This document shows, in pieces, positions 45,455-57,093 of a stretch of 64,000 bases of DNA (position 1 is the first letter of the stretch; every line of letters starts with the position of its first letter). The DNA comes from Pachyseris speciosa (taxonomy: Eukaryota > Cnidaria > Anthozoa > Scleractinia > Pachyseridae), in contig JAEMWC010000096.1 in NCBI GenBank assembly GCA_016490735.1, positions 405,001 through 469,000 on the forward strand. The letters are read 5' to 3'. The notes below the pieces were generated by a model. It searched no databases, was not told the origin of the DNA, and saw nothing but the letters and a program-made list of their open reading frames with translations. A program made the position numbers and the translations under genes.

Positions 45455-45859
45455 ATTGAAGTCAAGCTCATTTGTATGCGTACCGTATTCATATTCATAC
45501 GTGAATTATGTGAACATTTGTGAAGAGTAAAACTAAAACTGGACGTGAAATGATTGACGGGTAGAAAGGATTGTTTGATAGTGTGACGTAGACTATAAAT
45601 TTGGCGGTTAAAACATCGATTAAGCTCATCATCGGATACGAAACTTACGTGAGTACTGGAGGTGTGGATCGCTACTTATTAACTGCATTACCGGTTTGCC
45701 TTCCCACCTGCTGATCGAAAGACGTCATTAAAAGTCTGGAGATCCGCAAGTTTTTAACGCTTCTGAAAGAATCCAGTTAGCGTTTTCTCTGTGCTTACCA
45801 AATCACGATGAGATATAAGCTTAAGTTGACTCAGGAGTGCTCGATGGAGCCGATCTGCA

Positions 45860-46546
45860 AAATAACCGCTCTGCAGGCCGATGTTGGGCTGGCTGGCAAA
45901 ATGTTTACTGAAATAAACATCTTTCTGGCAGTGTTATTTTAACGAAATCTTGCTAGAATTTGTGTCCGTAATGAGTCTTACTGGCTAACAGGAATCAAAA
46001 CACGTTATTTCTGGCAGTTGTCTTATTTCAGTTTTCATGCTGGCTGAGAGTACTGATGTCGCACTTTTATCTGCGTGAGATTGAAAATAAAGTTAATGAA
46101 AAACAAACTGTCCTTGGGCTCGTAACGCAACTTTCAAGAGTCTCAACGTATTGAATAGAATGTGCTGTCAGTTGGCTTCGTATTTTGGTGGATTTTTATC
46201 TGCGAGAAGATAGGACTTCGGGGAAAAAACTAAAAGTAAACAACACGGGATACAGATAGAAGCCTACTACCCGTCTTGGGAACGATCTGACATCCGAAAT
46301 AAACCATTCGACATATTTTGCCCAAAAATTAAGTTAAAATCAATACTTAGCTGGCTGGGTATTTTTCTTCCTTACGCGACTGCTGGCTGGCAAACTGGAA
46401 AGATTCCACCCGTGCTGGCTGGCATTTCGTGTTTGTGGCATTTTCAACTTTGCTGGCTCGTTGAGAAACGACACGCTCGTAGCTGGCTGGAATTTTTATT
46501 TCTCAAAAGTTTTGCTCGCTGGCATTGAAGAGCGGTTATTTTTTTG
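45860..46546. mobile_element. Element with internal GCTGGCTGG repeats
   Basis: Ends GCAAAATAACCGCTCT and AGAGCGGTTATTTTTTTGC. The interior carries at least six spaced GCTGGCTGG words, several followed by CAAA or CATT. No coding capacity; superfamily unknown. Confidence 0.65.
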
Positions 46547-46642
46547 CCAGGAAAGTTAAATATTAACGAAGATTGACAGGGGGACACTCAGCTAGTGTTT
46601 AGTACATCGTACGATAAAAATTCTCAGAAAAGGTCGTTGGGT

Positions 46643-47317
46643 AATAATAATAATAATAATGATGATGATATTTATCCAGGGAACCCACTCGCCTTGGCGG
46701 TTTTCAGTGGGGCCCTGCAAATTATAATTTACAAAAATAGAAATTAATATTAGAATAAAAAACTGATTAAAAAGCTAAAAAGCTAAAAACAATAACTAAA
46801 TAGGTCATTATTTACCAAGTTATGAGCTTTTAAGTTTGGCCTTAAAAAAGGACATCGATTCGCTACTTTTAACATTATTGTCTAAGTTGTTCCAGTCTTT
46901 AGAGGCTTGAAATATGAACGTTTGTCTGCCCCAGTTGGTACGCACGCGAGGGAGGTGTAAATCATTACTTCCGCGAGTTTGATAAGAATGAAAGCTACTA
47001 TTGCGTCTGATGTTAAAATTAAAATCAACTTCCCCCGACAGATATTTATGCATCATAACACAGCGATGGAAGTGTCGTCTCTTTGAGAGGGTCTTAAGGT
47101 TCAAACGATCTAGTGCCTCAGTAGATGAACTTCTTGGTGGTAAATTAAGCAGGACCTTGGCTGCCTTGTTTTGAAGAACTTGCAGCTGGCCCATAAGTGT
47201 GTCTTTATTTTTGTCACCCCACACGGTGTCTCCATAGTCAAAGAGTGGGATGATTAAGCAGTTGTATAATGTTAACTTAGCATGTAGAGGCAAAAGATGT
47301 CGTATTCTCTTTATCAT
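46643..47317 (-). mobile_element. LINE ORF2 C-terminal fragment
   Basis: Frame 47317-46820 encodes RIRHLLPLHAKLTLYNCLII, then PLFDYGDTVWG, QVLQNKAAKVLLNLPPRSSS and RQTFIFQASKDWNNLDNNVK. These are standard landmarks downstream of the reverse-transcriptase core in Jockey/CR1/L2 LINEs. It ends in a (TAATAA)/(TCATCA)-type 3' tail at 46643-46672. 5' truncated at about 47317. Confidence 0.85.
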
Positions 47318-49042
47318 TCCAATCCTTTGATTGATCCTTGTACTGATGGTACTCCTGTTGACTGTCGGGTTTTGGAGTACAGAGTAGAAGCCAGGCGGAA
47401 AAAGTCTGAAAACAACTCTCGTCTCAAAAAGCGGCGCGTCGTTGCTAGTCTTGGTCGATTTCTCAAAGGTTGCCGTGCTGAAAGCTTGGAAAGCGAGAGT
47501 GGTTTTTGGAGTTTAGGCGAAAAGTGTATGTTTGAAGAGTCTTGTTGTTCGCGTTTGGAGCAGACAATGATCCCAGAATTCATTGCGGTCAAAGAGGGCG
47601 CTGTCTGAAGTAAAAAACTCTCGCGGGGGGCGGTGGGTTGGGGCAGATTATTACTTGTTTTCAGTAAAAACTCTACCTTATAAAATGACTTTGAAAACTG
47701 TCTAGCTGCTGCACCGAGGTTTCCATTGTTCATTAATTTTGAAGAGCGCATTTTTTGAAACCACTCATGACATGAAATCCCAGCTTGCTTTTACTGTTAG
47801 CCGTGAAATAGTTGGTCGAAACCAATCCTAAGACTTCGGAAACGCTACCGAGAATTCATTCGGCACGAAGTGAAGTCTGCCCGTTTTCGATGAGTATCTT
47901 GAACACAATCCATGGAAAAGTTGCATTGGCGCGCACGGCAAACATTCAAAGCAATATTAAGCGGTACTCCTCGCGATTCGTCTGTGTGAATCAGATGTAC
48001 GTAAACAACGGATGATAACGTGAACGATCGCCGCAGTTATGAACACCCAACTTAAGCAGGAGTGAACCCCCCCCCAAAAAAAAAAACAAAAACAAAAACA
48101 AAAACAAAAACAAAACAAAACGAAAAAAAAACCGCTCGTACGGGATTCGAACCCACAACCTCTGCGAAACCGGTGAATTGCTGTAACATCCGTGCTTGTT
48201 GGTTCGTAACATATCCGTGACTGATGAACAAGTGAGAATGAATATTTGGTAAACACGCTGCCGAATTTTAACACATAAATCACTTTTGCGTTGATCGCCT
48301 CGGTTTTTTGCTTTTATGCAGGCTAATAAACTACAGCAAAAAGTATTATCACGCGAGATAAACATTTGTGGGCGACTACAGTCATTGTGATGAGACAATC
48401 CATCACGCGTGATAAAGGGATTGAATTTCATGCAATTTTTTTTACGTTTTGGAGGCAAGTTAATTTCAGAAAAGAGTTAAGTATTTCTGTCAAATTCTTT
48501 CACTGTCGTCATTTACGTTAGTTTTTATAAGATTTTCATTCCATTGTTTTCCACTTGACGATGAAAATGAATCCATCAAAAACGTTTCAACTGACGAAAC
48601 CACGCCCAAGTTTTAATTTACTACGCAACACAACGTTCTGAGTAAATCAAACACTACGGAAAACAGCGTACTCTTAGGACTCTTAATTTTTGCCCTAGAA
48701 CATTTGATTAACTCAAATTTTTGCTGTAGGTCACCAATAGGAGTTGTCTTGCCAAAAAGTTTCTTCAAGTCAAAACAGCCGTCTTTAATATTTTGTGATT
48801 TTTCAGCCATCGGCAAGCTTTTTGCGCACTGATTTAGAATCAACCGAGGTTTTTGTACGCTGGATTTAAGATGTACGCTGTATTTAGGACAAACAACCGA
48901 CTTTAGCGCTGTGTTGTATCGGCCAAAGCCTTTCCGAAAGAACTTAGAGTTAACCAAGGCAACTAGGCGCTGTTTTCGACTCGGACGAACCCTTCAGTTA
49001 AGCTGATTCGGACTCAAACAACCGCGCTTTAACGCTAGCGTT
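47318..49042. other. Intergenic region with weak open frames and a tRNA-like B box
   Basis: A plus frame at 47297-47608 is basic and open (SRLKKRRVVASLGRFLKG) but unrecognised. An (AAAAC)n run lies at 48076-48122. Minus-strand GTGGGTTCGAATCCCG followed by T8 at about 48122-48160 is a pol III box B with terminator. No matching acceptor stem is seen, so this is a SINE scrap rather than a tRNA. Confidence 0.4.
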
Positions 49043-49145
49043 GACGTTAACACTAACACTAACCCTAACCATGTCCCTAACCCTATCCCTAGCCCTAGCC
49101 GACGCTCTAACCCTAATGTTAAGTCCAACCTAAACCCAACAATAA
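49043..49145. repeat. Degenerate telomere-like (CCCTAA)n
   Basis: ACTAACCCTAACCATG, CCCTAACCCTATCCCTAG and GCTCTAACCCTAATG, with substitutions in about half the units. Confidence 0.7.
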
Positions 49146-49449
49146 CCCTGAATCTCTTCGGAGTGAGTGCTGTTTTCAGGTCGGACAAAATGTTTGCGCG
49201 CTGACCTGAGGTTAGCCAAGGCTACTGTGTGTTTTTTTTTTTTAAGTCAACCACGAATATTGTGCACTGTTTTCGTGCCAAGCGAGCTTGTCGAGTGTTA
49301 TGATTAAGCAAAAACGACACATTGCGCATTACGTCTAACTGAACAGAAACGTTCTGTGTAAAAATCTTAAATCGGTTACGAGCATTTGGCGCTTAGTCTT
49401 TCACTCAAAGAATACCCTTGGGCATTGTTAATTAGCATACTCCACCATA

Positions 49450-49664
49450 TGAAGGGCTGGGGGCATAAACTGCCTATGTAGAGTTTTAGGTGTTTTTTTT
49501 GCATACGTTATTTCTCGAAAACGAAAAAGAAATCGGTGAAAAAAAATACGGGACAATGTTTTTGAATCAAAATGCAGTTCACATGCAAAAATTTGGACAA
49601 ATCCAAGCGAACTAAAAAAACGGCCGAAAATTCCACATAGGCAGTTTATGCCCCCAGCCCTTCA
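49450..49664. mobile_element. MITE family C, copy 2 (215 nt)
   Basis: Same ends and interior as 45238-45454, with only a handful of differences (homopolymer lengths and single bases). Confidence 0.9.
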
Positions 49665-49985
49665 ATTATACACACAAGCATTTTATCATCACAAGATAAT
49701 GAACCCTTTTGAAATATGAACCAAAAAGATTCGCTTTTCAAGTACCCGTGTTTATTGAAATTATTGTAGTTAATTAGTGCAGTTGCATTTTTTTATGTAA
49801 ACTGCATGGTATCGATGACCAAAGGCCTGATGATTGCTAAAAACTATTTGATGCAAGTGGCGGCAACTGGTTTTATATATGTTGTACATAGGTCAAAATG
49901 ATTTCAACCTAGGTTGAAATAAAATTCCTGTCTCCTAACCCTAATTAATTGTGAATCATATACATTGTATATGTATATGTATATT

Positions 49986-50584
49986 TATACCATACCATAG
50001 AAAATACAGCCAATCAGAATGCATGAAAGCCATTGTATATTCATCAGTATTCCATCGAACCTTCCCATCGATCAGTACAATTCAACAGTATCACACCCAA
50101 CCTTCCCATCGTGCTTTGAGATTCCTGCTCATGCTGGCCTTACTGGCCACTGTATTTTCTATGGCATGGTATAAAATAGTTATGCAACCCTTTCTTGTGG
50201 TATACCGTGGAATATCCCACTCATCACTTGTATTTTCTTTGCATACACACTCGCCACACCAAGAAAATACAATATTCCACAGTATACCACTCGAAAGCGT
50301 TGCATAACTAGTATGTATACCATGCCATAGAAAATACAGCCAATCAGAATGCAGGAAAGTCGTTGTATATTGGTCAGTATTCCACCGAACCTTCCCATTG
50401 ATCAACGCAATTCAACAGTATCACACCCAACCTTCCCATCGTGCGTTGAGATTCCTGATTATGCTGGCCTTGCTGGCCACTGTATTTTCTATGGCATGGA
50501 AAAGGTAAGTGTGTATACCAAGAAAATACAATTGACGAGTGGGATATTCCATGGTATACCACTCGAAAGCATTGCATACCTAGT
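49986..50584. repeat. MITE family B, copies 2 and 3 in tandem
   Basis: Two consecutive units (49986-50313 and 50317-50584) each with CCATAGAAAATACAGCCAATC, CCAACCTTCCCATCGTGC and ACCACTCGAAAGC. They match 36129-36632. Flanked by TATGTATATG-type AT repeats. Confidence 0.75.
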
Positions 50585-51061
50585 ATGTATATGTATATGT
50601 ATATGTATATGATGCGTACTGTCCAATAACACAGGCATGATGCGTAAACTGTCCTATTAGTGCTCAAATCGGGCTGTTGATAACCAATCACATTCGAGAG
50701 TTTTGTTACTGTTATCGTTATCGTTATTGTTACTTCAGAAACTGGTGATTTTTCATAGCAGGGAAGAACAAGAATATTATTTTGCCACTTTTTAATCTAC
50801 ATGGAACAAAAACAAAATAACTTTGGTGCCAGTCCTGTTTTCCTTAGTTGACGATTATGCACTGGCACTCATAATTAGCATTAATCATGAACTGCATGCA
50901 AAACTATGTTCAGACTCATAAAGTGATCAATTACTTTTTAATTGGGATTCATGTCTTTCTGGTATTGTAACTCACAAAAACTCTCATCACCCAGTTCTGA
51001 CAGAATTACTTAGAAATGAATATATTTGTTGTGGTTTAATTTTTTCCTCTCTTTGTTTTAA

Positions 51062-52056
51062 CCCATTGGCACCAGTGCCGGCCAAAACCGGCCGTAAAAA
51101 ACTCCCATGCTTCAAAACATTGCAACTTTCTCAATCGTATGAACATTGCCTTAACTGTTAGTTGTGAGCATGAAATGAAATGTCCTTTAAATTTGGATAT
51201 CCAATAAACGCAAGAAACGTAGCGATTTTTACCAAATATGGCCTTTTGAGTTTGGACAAGAATGAAACTAACCGTTTTTAACGTCAAAGAAAAACGACAA
51301 AAATGCCCCTTTTTGCCTTGTTTATGTTTTTTAAGGAAATCAATGTCAAAAAACCAAACTTCAACCATCATACCAAAATTCAGTCCTTGTTCTAGCTAAG
51401 AAATGACTTTTTTTGTCCATATTCTTCTCCCGAGCGTAGATACAGCCTTTTGTTCCAATGCATTCGGGCCTTCCCGACATTTTCAACATCTCTAGTGCAT
51501 TGCATGCTGGGAAATAATGAGAATTTTTGACAGCACCCGTTCCTTCCTTCCTTACAGCCACTCCGACCTACTGCCAAAATTTCCTGCTTGTGGTCACCTT
51601 CAGTGCTCACAAATTCCAAAATATGCGGCAGTAGGTCGAGAAATTCATCAATAGTCGAGTCCCAAAGGTACTAAGTGTCCGACTAGCCAAATTCCCAGTT
51701 CGTCGAGTAACAAGCCAAATTCGACAACAAAGTACATCACCTTGCTCGATTCTTTGAGAAAGTGGACTCTTAGCTACCGTCACGCTTAATGATGCTCATC
51801 AGGCAGCCGCTAAAGATGAAAAATGGCTGTAAACTTAGCAAAAATTGCAAGCAAACCAAACTTGGGCCGTTGTTGTTGCTTCATGGATGAAAAATAGCTA
51901 CGTCAAAATGACATTTTCAGAAACCTTGAGCCTCCAGTGCCTTAGGACAGCACCACTTTTCCCTGGTAGTTTCAAATAAAGAGTCACGAAATGCTATTCA
52001 TCGTTTATAGGTGGAAAATCACTCCAAAAACTTAAAAACGGCTGGTAGTCAATGGG
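51062..52056. mobile_element. piggyBac-like non-autonomous element (995 nt)
   Basis: Ends CCCATTGGCACCAG and CTGGTAGTCAATGGG are flanked by TTAA at 51058-51061 and 52057-52060. TTAA plus CCC...GGG termini is the piggyBac signature. The interior has an inverted pair around CCGACCTACTGCC (51557/51635) and no transposase frame. Confidence 0.85.
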
Positions 52057-52124
52057 TTAAACTAATTATCATACATTACCATACCCATAAAGAAAAGGAG
52101 AAAGGTTTTGAAAAACATTTCAGA

Positions 52125-52330
52125 ATAAAGAGTAGCGAGATAAAAAAATGACGTTTCAGCGACGACATGTCACCATTATCAAATGCAATTTATTGTGAAT
52201 TTGGTAGCGTTATATGTATTTTCTCACTCACTATTCTTTATATAACGCTACCAAATTCACAATAATTTGCATTTGATAATGGTGACATGTCGTCGCCGAA
52301 ACGTCATGTTTTTATCTCCCTACTCTTTAT
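52125..52330. mobile_element. Inverted pair of Penelope-like terminal repeats
   Basis: AAAAATGACGTTTCAGCGAC at the left returns as GTCGCCGAAACGTCATGTTT at the right, with ~90-bp arms. Each arm holds TGATAATGGTGACATGTCGT then CGCCGAAACGTCA. Non-coding. Confidence 0.6.
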
Positions 52331-52876
52331 TCTGCAAAGGAGAAAAAAACATAAAACCAAGGATGAAATTGAACCACAACATATCTACCAGTTAATAATG
52401 TGGATGTTCAAAGCTTACTTTCATGTCTAGGGTCTGTGTCATAATACCTTGTAAGCAGAGGTTACTAAGTGAATACTTACAGCAGTTAACAAACAAGTAA
52501 ATTTTTGCTTACAGGGTAAAGTTACAAATATTCAGCCAATAAAAGGGAGCAACCTCTTGGTGATTAGTTCACAAAATCTAGTGTAAATATAAAAACTTGC
52601 CATGTTTGAAGAAGATTCTGCACAAACCCATACATTATTTTTATGCAAGCATTTATGCAATCAAACTCTATTAACTCTCACTGTTTCTCTGTGAGGAAAG
52701 AGAAACACACTTTCATACTCTTTCACATGAAAGAGAAACACAATGATAATTCATGCATAGTTCCATGCCAAACTCTTTCCTTTTAGGTTTTTGATCATGG
52801 CCGTCTTCCCCCAAGGCCTTCAAATACAAAATAATAGTCAACGAATCTTTCACAAGATCTAACAATTCAGTTGTTA

Positions 52877-53731
52877 TCAACTGTCTTTTGGAGTGTACCT
52901 TTGCTTTGCTTGGACCTGAATCAATTTCCTGTTTTCCCACACTCCATCCTCTACCAGTATGCCAGTCAGATAATTCCCATACACGCATCCTGAATCAATG
53001 CCCGAGGCATCCGCATACAGTTGAAGTCCCCGCCGAGCGTCATGCCCAAAGATGACATGCTGGGGTCCTTCCCACATAGCAGCCCAGGGAAAACCTTCTT
53101 CTAATTTTGAATATCCTTCAAATTTCTCTGGGTTGTAATTTCTGATAAAAATCAAACCTAACGGATCTTGATTCTCCAATGGCACTCCAGGAAGTAAGCC
53201 TCCGTGCACCACAAGAACATTTAACGAGGGAATGCTGATCGAAAACGGAAGATTTTCCAGGAATTCTTCGTCTTCTTCAGTTAGGTCTAACACAAACCTG
53301 CGTTTTTCCCTCACTGGTTCGTTGTTTCGCTTGTGAAGAATTTCAGTTAAGAGTGACTGTTCATGATTTCCTCGCACCGAAAACGAACCGGTCTCCCTTG
53401 CAAAGCGGATCACTTCCACGGTCTTAGGCCCTTTAAATACAAGATCTCCCACAAAAACTACAACAGTGTCCTGGTCAGGTGATGTACATTTGCTGTACAA
53501 TTCTTTGAGTTCGTCTAAACAGCCATGAACATCTCCCACGAAAAGAACTCTCTTTCCTTCGAGAAAAGATGGATTTATAGTAATGTGTGGTGTTGCTGGA
53601 GGAAGCGATATTCTGTGACCTTTATCAACCTTATAGCTTAAGAAAGATCCTACGTCCCTCTTGTGAACGAGACCAAAGTAGTCCAAAGAGTCTACAAGGA
53701 ATTTTAGCAACCCAGTAAAAAGTGCTGTCAT
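52877..53731 (-). CDS. ApaH-like metallophosphatase (ALPH/PrpE-type), single exon
   Basis: Calcineurin-like phosphoesterase of 284 aa. Metal-binding motifs are in the canonical order: GDVHG (66-70), GDLVFKG (95-101), GNHE (121-124), HGG (176-178) and GHD (229-231). IDSGCVYGNYLTG (245-257) is typical of the ApaH/PrpE branch. Family members hydrolyse bis-nucleosyl tetraphosphates or protein/RNA-cap phosphates; the substrate here cannot be read from sequence. The first ~25 residues (MTALFTGLLKFLVDSLDYFG) are hydrophobic and could be a membrane or organelle signal. No intron. The Met start at 53731 gives the usual length. A 106 nt palindromic MITE sits 100 nt upstream. ApaH-like phosphatases are patchily kept in early-branching animals and absent from vertebrates (from memory). 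Confidence 0.9.
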   Translation of the reverse strand: MTALFTGLLKFLVDSLDYFGLVHKRDVGSFLSYKVDKGHRISLPPATPHITINPSFLEGKRVLFVGDVHGCLDELKELYSKCTSPDQDTVVVFVGDLVFKGPKTVEVIRFARETGSFSVRGNHEQSLLTEILHKRNNEPVREKRRFVLDLTEEDEEFLENLPFSISIPSLNVLVVHGGLLPGVPLENQDPLGLIFIRNYNPEKFEGYSKLEEGFPWAAMWEGPQHVIFGHDARRGLQLYADASGIDSGCVYGNYLTGILVEDGVWENRKLIQVQAKQRYTPKDS

Positions 53732-53831
53732 CTTTCCGCCATATTAGATTCACTTACTATGGTGTGTATGTGTCACTAAGTGTCCTACGAGAAATTTAAC
53801 CAACTGATCCCTGCAGAAGCCACCCTCGTCT

Positions 53832-53937
53832 TAGCCTCCCACTCAGTCATTTTTAGGGGAGTCGTATTTCACCTCCTCCCCTCAAGTGGGGAGGAGGTGA
53901 AATACGAGTCCCCTAAAAACGACTGCGTGGGAGGCTA
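53832..53937. mobile_element. Palindromic MITE with 9-bp target duplication
   Basis: Near-perfect ~50-bp arms beginning TAGCCTCCCA and ending TGGGAGGCTA. Flanked by CCCTCGTCT at 53823-53831 and 53938-53946. Nine bp points to the Mutator (MULE) superfamily. Sits in the likely promoter region of the phosphatase gene. Confidence 0.9.
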
Positions 53938-54379
53938 CCCTCGTCTCTGTTTACGCACTTGAGAGTTTTCTCATACAAGGTGCCAAATTAAGGGGGGACT
54001 AACTTAACTACAAAATGAGCTAACATTGTTGCTATGGAAAGTTCCCAACGCTCATATCTTGGAAACCCTAACTTGCACAGGCAAGCTGTCTGGCTATGTT
54101 TTTACAATCAAAAAGGTTTACAAGATTTTCGAGTCACAACCATATTTGGTAAGTCACGTGACCAGAACAGAAAAAGGCCTAAAACTCGAGTGGCGTACAC
54201 TTCTGGATATCGAAAATGGTGCCAATGGTTAACAATCGCCAAGGTGCAAAACTCTACGTATCGATTTTTGGAAATTCGCATTTTCCTGAGATTTATGACG
54301 TCATAAGCAAGCAAATTCATACCATTTCGTCATTATCATTGCAGTTATGTGTGTTAACAACAATTGCTTACGTAATAAA

Positions 54380-54420
<41 letters not shown>

Positions 54421-54424
54421 GGAG

Positions 54425-54452
54425 TGAAACACGAGAATTTGGTTTATCAACG

Positions 54453-54483
<31 letters not shown>

Positions 54484-54605
54484 GGATTCGATTAGCTGAC
54501 GTTTCGAGCGTTAGCCCTTCGTCGGAGCGAATCCGCTCCGACGAAGGGCTCCGACGAAGGGCTCCGACGAAGGGCTAACGCTCGAAACGTCAGCTAATCG
54601 AATCC

Positions 54606-54636
<31 letters not shown>

Positions 54637-54655
54637 CGTTGATAAACCAAATTCT
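54425..54655. mobile_element. Head-to-head Penelope-like terminal repeats
   Basis: GAGAATTTGGTTTATCAACG, then GGAGTTGATAATGTAAATTG and ACCACCGTACAGGGATTCGA, return inverted on the right side. The centre has three direct copies of CTCCGACGAAGGG. A diverged single arm lies at 56587-56697. Confidence 0.65.
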
Positions 54656-55939
54656 CAATTGCTTACGTAGGCTTGTAAAGAAGGCTGGAATATCTCCGAT
54701 TGGCAAAAAAAAATCGGAACTTCACATAATTTTCTCCAAGTTTTAGGGATTTTTCGCTCTAAGGCGCGGTTGGGGCCTGGGGCAAGTTACGCATGCGCAA
54801 TAGCAATTTATTAATTTTACATCTTCACTTCTTTGCACGTTTCACCAATACAGTGGCAAAAACACCGAAAAACTGTGTTTTACAAATACAGTCCGCAAAA
54901 ATCCCTCGGCAACAACGCTAAGTCTGTAGTTAAGTTAGTCCCCCCTTAACATGTAGTTCTGATGCTAACCCTTCACGGCAAGGGTCTTTCAACATCCCAC
55001 GGGGTGTTTTTTAAACAGTTTTTGGTAAAGTTTGCTATGTTTGCGCATGATCTGTTCACGGCTGTCAGCGGTAAGATAGGCCACACCACACTCCTTCCCA
55101 CTACCCCCCACGGGCTGTATATACTGGTCACGTGTTACGTACAATTCGAGGTTGTCCATGCTCTCAGCCACAGTAAAATCAATGATTTCATCTGCTCTGC
55201 CTGAAACTGTAATTCTGATTTCTACAAACGCAGAGTGAACCCCCGTGAAGCTTGGTTGCTTTGGTTGTATCCCCAGTGCCACGTTCATTTGCGCCTGGAT
55301 AGTGTCCCCAGGGGAGAGGCTCTTTTGGCACATTGGTACACACACGGTTGACATTCGACCATTAACTTCAAGCAACCGCACTTCTCCATTTTTGCATAAG
55401 AAGAGCTGAATATTTACAAACTGGTTGTCGAAACCATGCTGAATAAGTCTGCAAATGAAAAATCGTAGAAATTAATTGTAACAATGCGGTTAGAAGTGTA
55501 TACACAGAGCAAAGGAAGGGGTAAACTTGCTTACTTCAGGCAGTGTTAGGCAAAACAGCTAGTTCAAACTCAAGCTACTTTATTGCGATCGGAAAGTGAT
55601 CAAGAAACCCGTAATCGAATTTGAAAGAATTTGAAAGTGGCCCTTCCCCCCCCCCCCCACCCCGAGGGGTACTCCCGTATATGGGCTAGAAATGTGTATG
55701 TTTCTGTTTATGTAACTGCAGCTTATGTTTCAGGTATCCTATTGCAACTTATTTACAACTTATTTACAATACGCTTAGCAATTCAGACGTGACATTACAT
55801 AATGAAATGGCACACCAAGCTAGTTTATAGGTATTCCACATAAATCAAAATTAAATTTAAAATTAACTACTATTGAATGACCTACCATAAAATTAACTAC
55901 AATGTTTGTATTAACAATAGTATAACATAGGTAAAAAGT

Positions 55940-56585
55940 TTGGTGAAAAAGCCCAGAAGGTCAATTTTCATTATGCTGTTTTTGAAGGCCTTAAAAGTTC
56001 TAGCACTGAGTTCTGTGTGACTCTGGTAGAAGATTCCACAGCCTTGGCGCTAGGTAACGCTACGGTCTCAGACGGTAGGTTGTGGCGTTGACTTTAGGGC
56101 CTGTTCACATGGAGGTGGGGGGCCCCGGGAACGTGAGGTACCCCGCCTAGATGGGGTTACCAATGTCTCCATACAATCTCTCTTAATTTCTTGATAGCGT
56201 TCGCATGTGAAGTGGGGTACCTCACTGAGGCGGGTTGCCTGGTCAGCCGGTGTAACCCGCCTAGCTGGGGTGAGTTTTCTCCATGTGAATGCTGGAGGTG
56301 GGGTGGGGTAATGTTCATCCGGGCAATTGTCTCTGAATTCTTTGTTGATATACGTACTTAGCGAACACGCGATAGCATTTTAAACCTCACCCCAGCGCCC
56401 CGGGGTTGCATGTGAAGGCCAGCGTTTTTTCACCACGGGTAGGTGGGGTACCTCACTTTCCGGGGCCCCCCACCGCCATGTGAACAGGAGAATGTCAGTT
56501 CCCCTCAGATCGTATTTGATGCTAAAATCTAGTAACTTTTTTATGCTTTTAGGAGCATTATCGTGATGAATAGCTTTAAAAACCG
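55940..56585 (-). mobile_element. LINE 3' remnant split by a MITE
   Basis: On the minus strand, 56585-56495 reads FKAIHHDNAPKSIKKLLDFS-like and 56095-55950 reads RYLAPRLWNLLPESHRTQC with stops, the decayed end of a Jockey-type LINE ORF2. The two parts are separated by the palindromic element at 56100-56488. Confidence 0.6.
56100..56488. mobile_element. MITE with CCTGTTCACATGG ends (389 nt)
   Basis: Ends CCTGTTCACATGGAGGTGGG and CCACCGCCATGTGAACAGG, then GGGGCCCCGGGAACGTGAGG against its inverse. GC-rich interior with GGTACC and GGTGGGGT phrases. Inserted in a LINE remnant. Confidence 0.85.
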
Positions 56586-56640
56586 CACAAACTCCGACGA
56601 AGGGTTAACGCTCGACACGGTACGTCAGCTTTTCGAATCC

Positions 56641-56671
<31 letters not shown>

Positions 56672-57093
56672 CGTTCATCGTTGATAAACCAAATTTTAGA
56701 AATATTGTTTCCAGTTAGTTATTTCCTGGTTGAGATAAAGCATTTTCCAGACCGATCAAATTCAGTTTTCTCCGTACCTGTTTGCAACAGAGTCGAACAT
56801 GCTCCAGAGTTTGTCCTGCACTTGAAAAGGTCGCATGCAAGGAAGCAACAGCATCTGTATCGCGCCGGGATTAGACGGCCATGTTATCATGTCATAAAGA
56901 GCCCAGTGGTAGGCCTTGGCGTTGAAGACATACCTGAGAAAAAAAATTAAATTAATGGATTGTTTTTCGCTAACCATACTGACAGGGGCACCCAACGACA
57001 AGTTTCGGAAGATATCTGTTCGGAGGATGGTAATTCGCCTTGTGTTTTCGGCGGCACTCGGGTTTTCGTAACTAAAACGTGGCCTAAAATAAA

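Noticed and set aside
48122..48195. tRNA gene on the minus strand
   Set aside because: A good B box and T-run terminator, but no pairing 5' acceptor stem or clear A box; treated as a SINE scrap.
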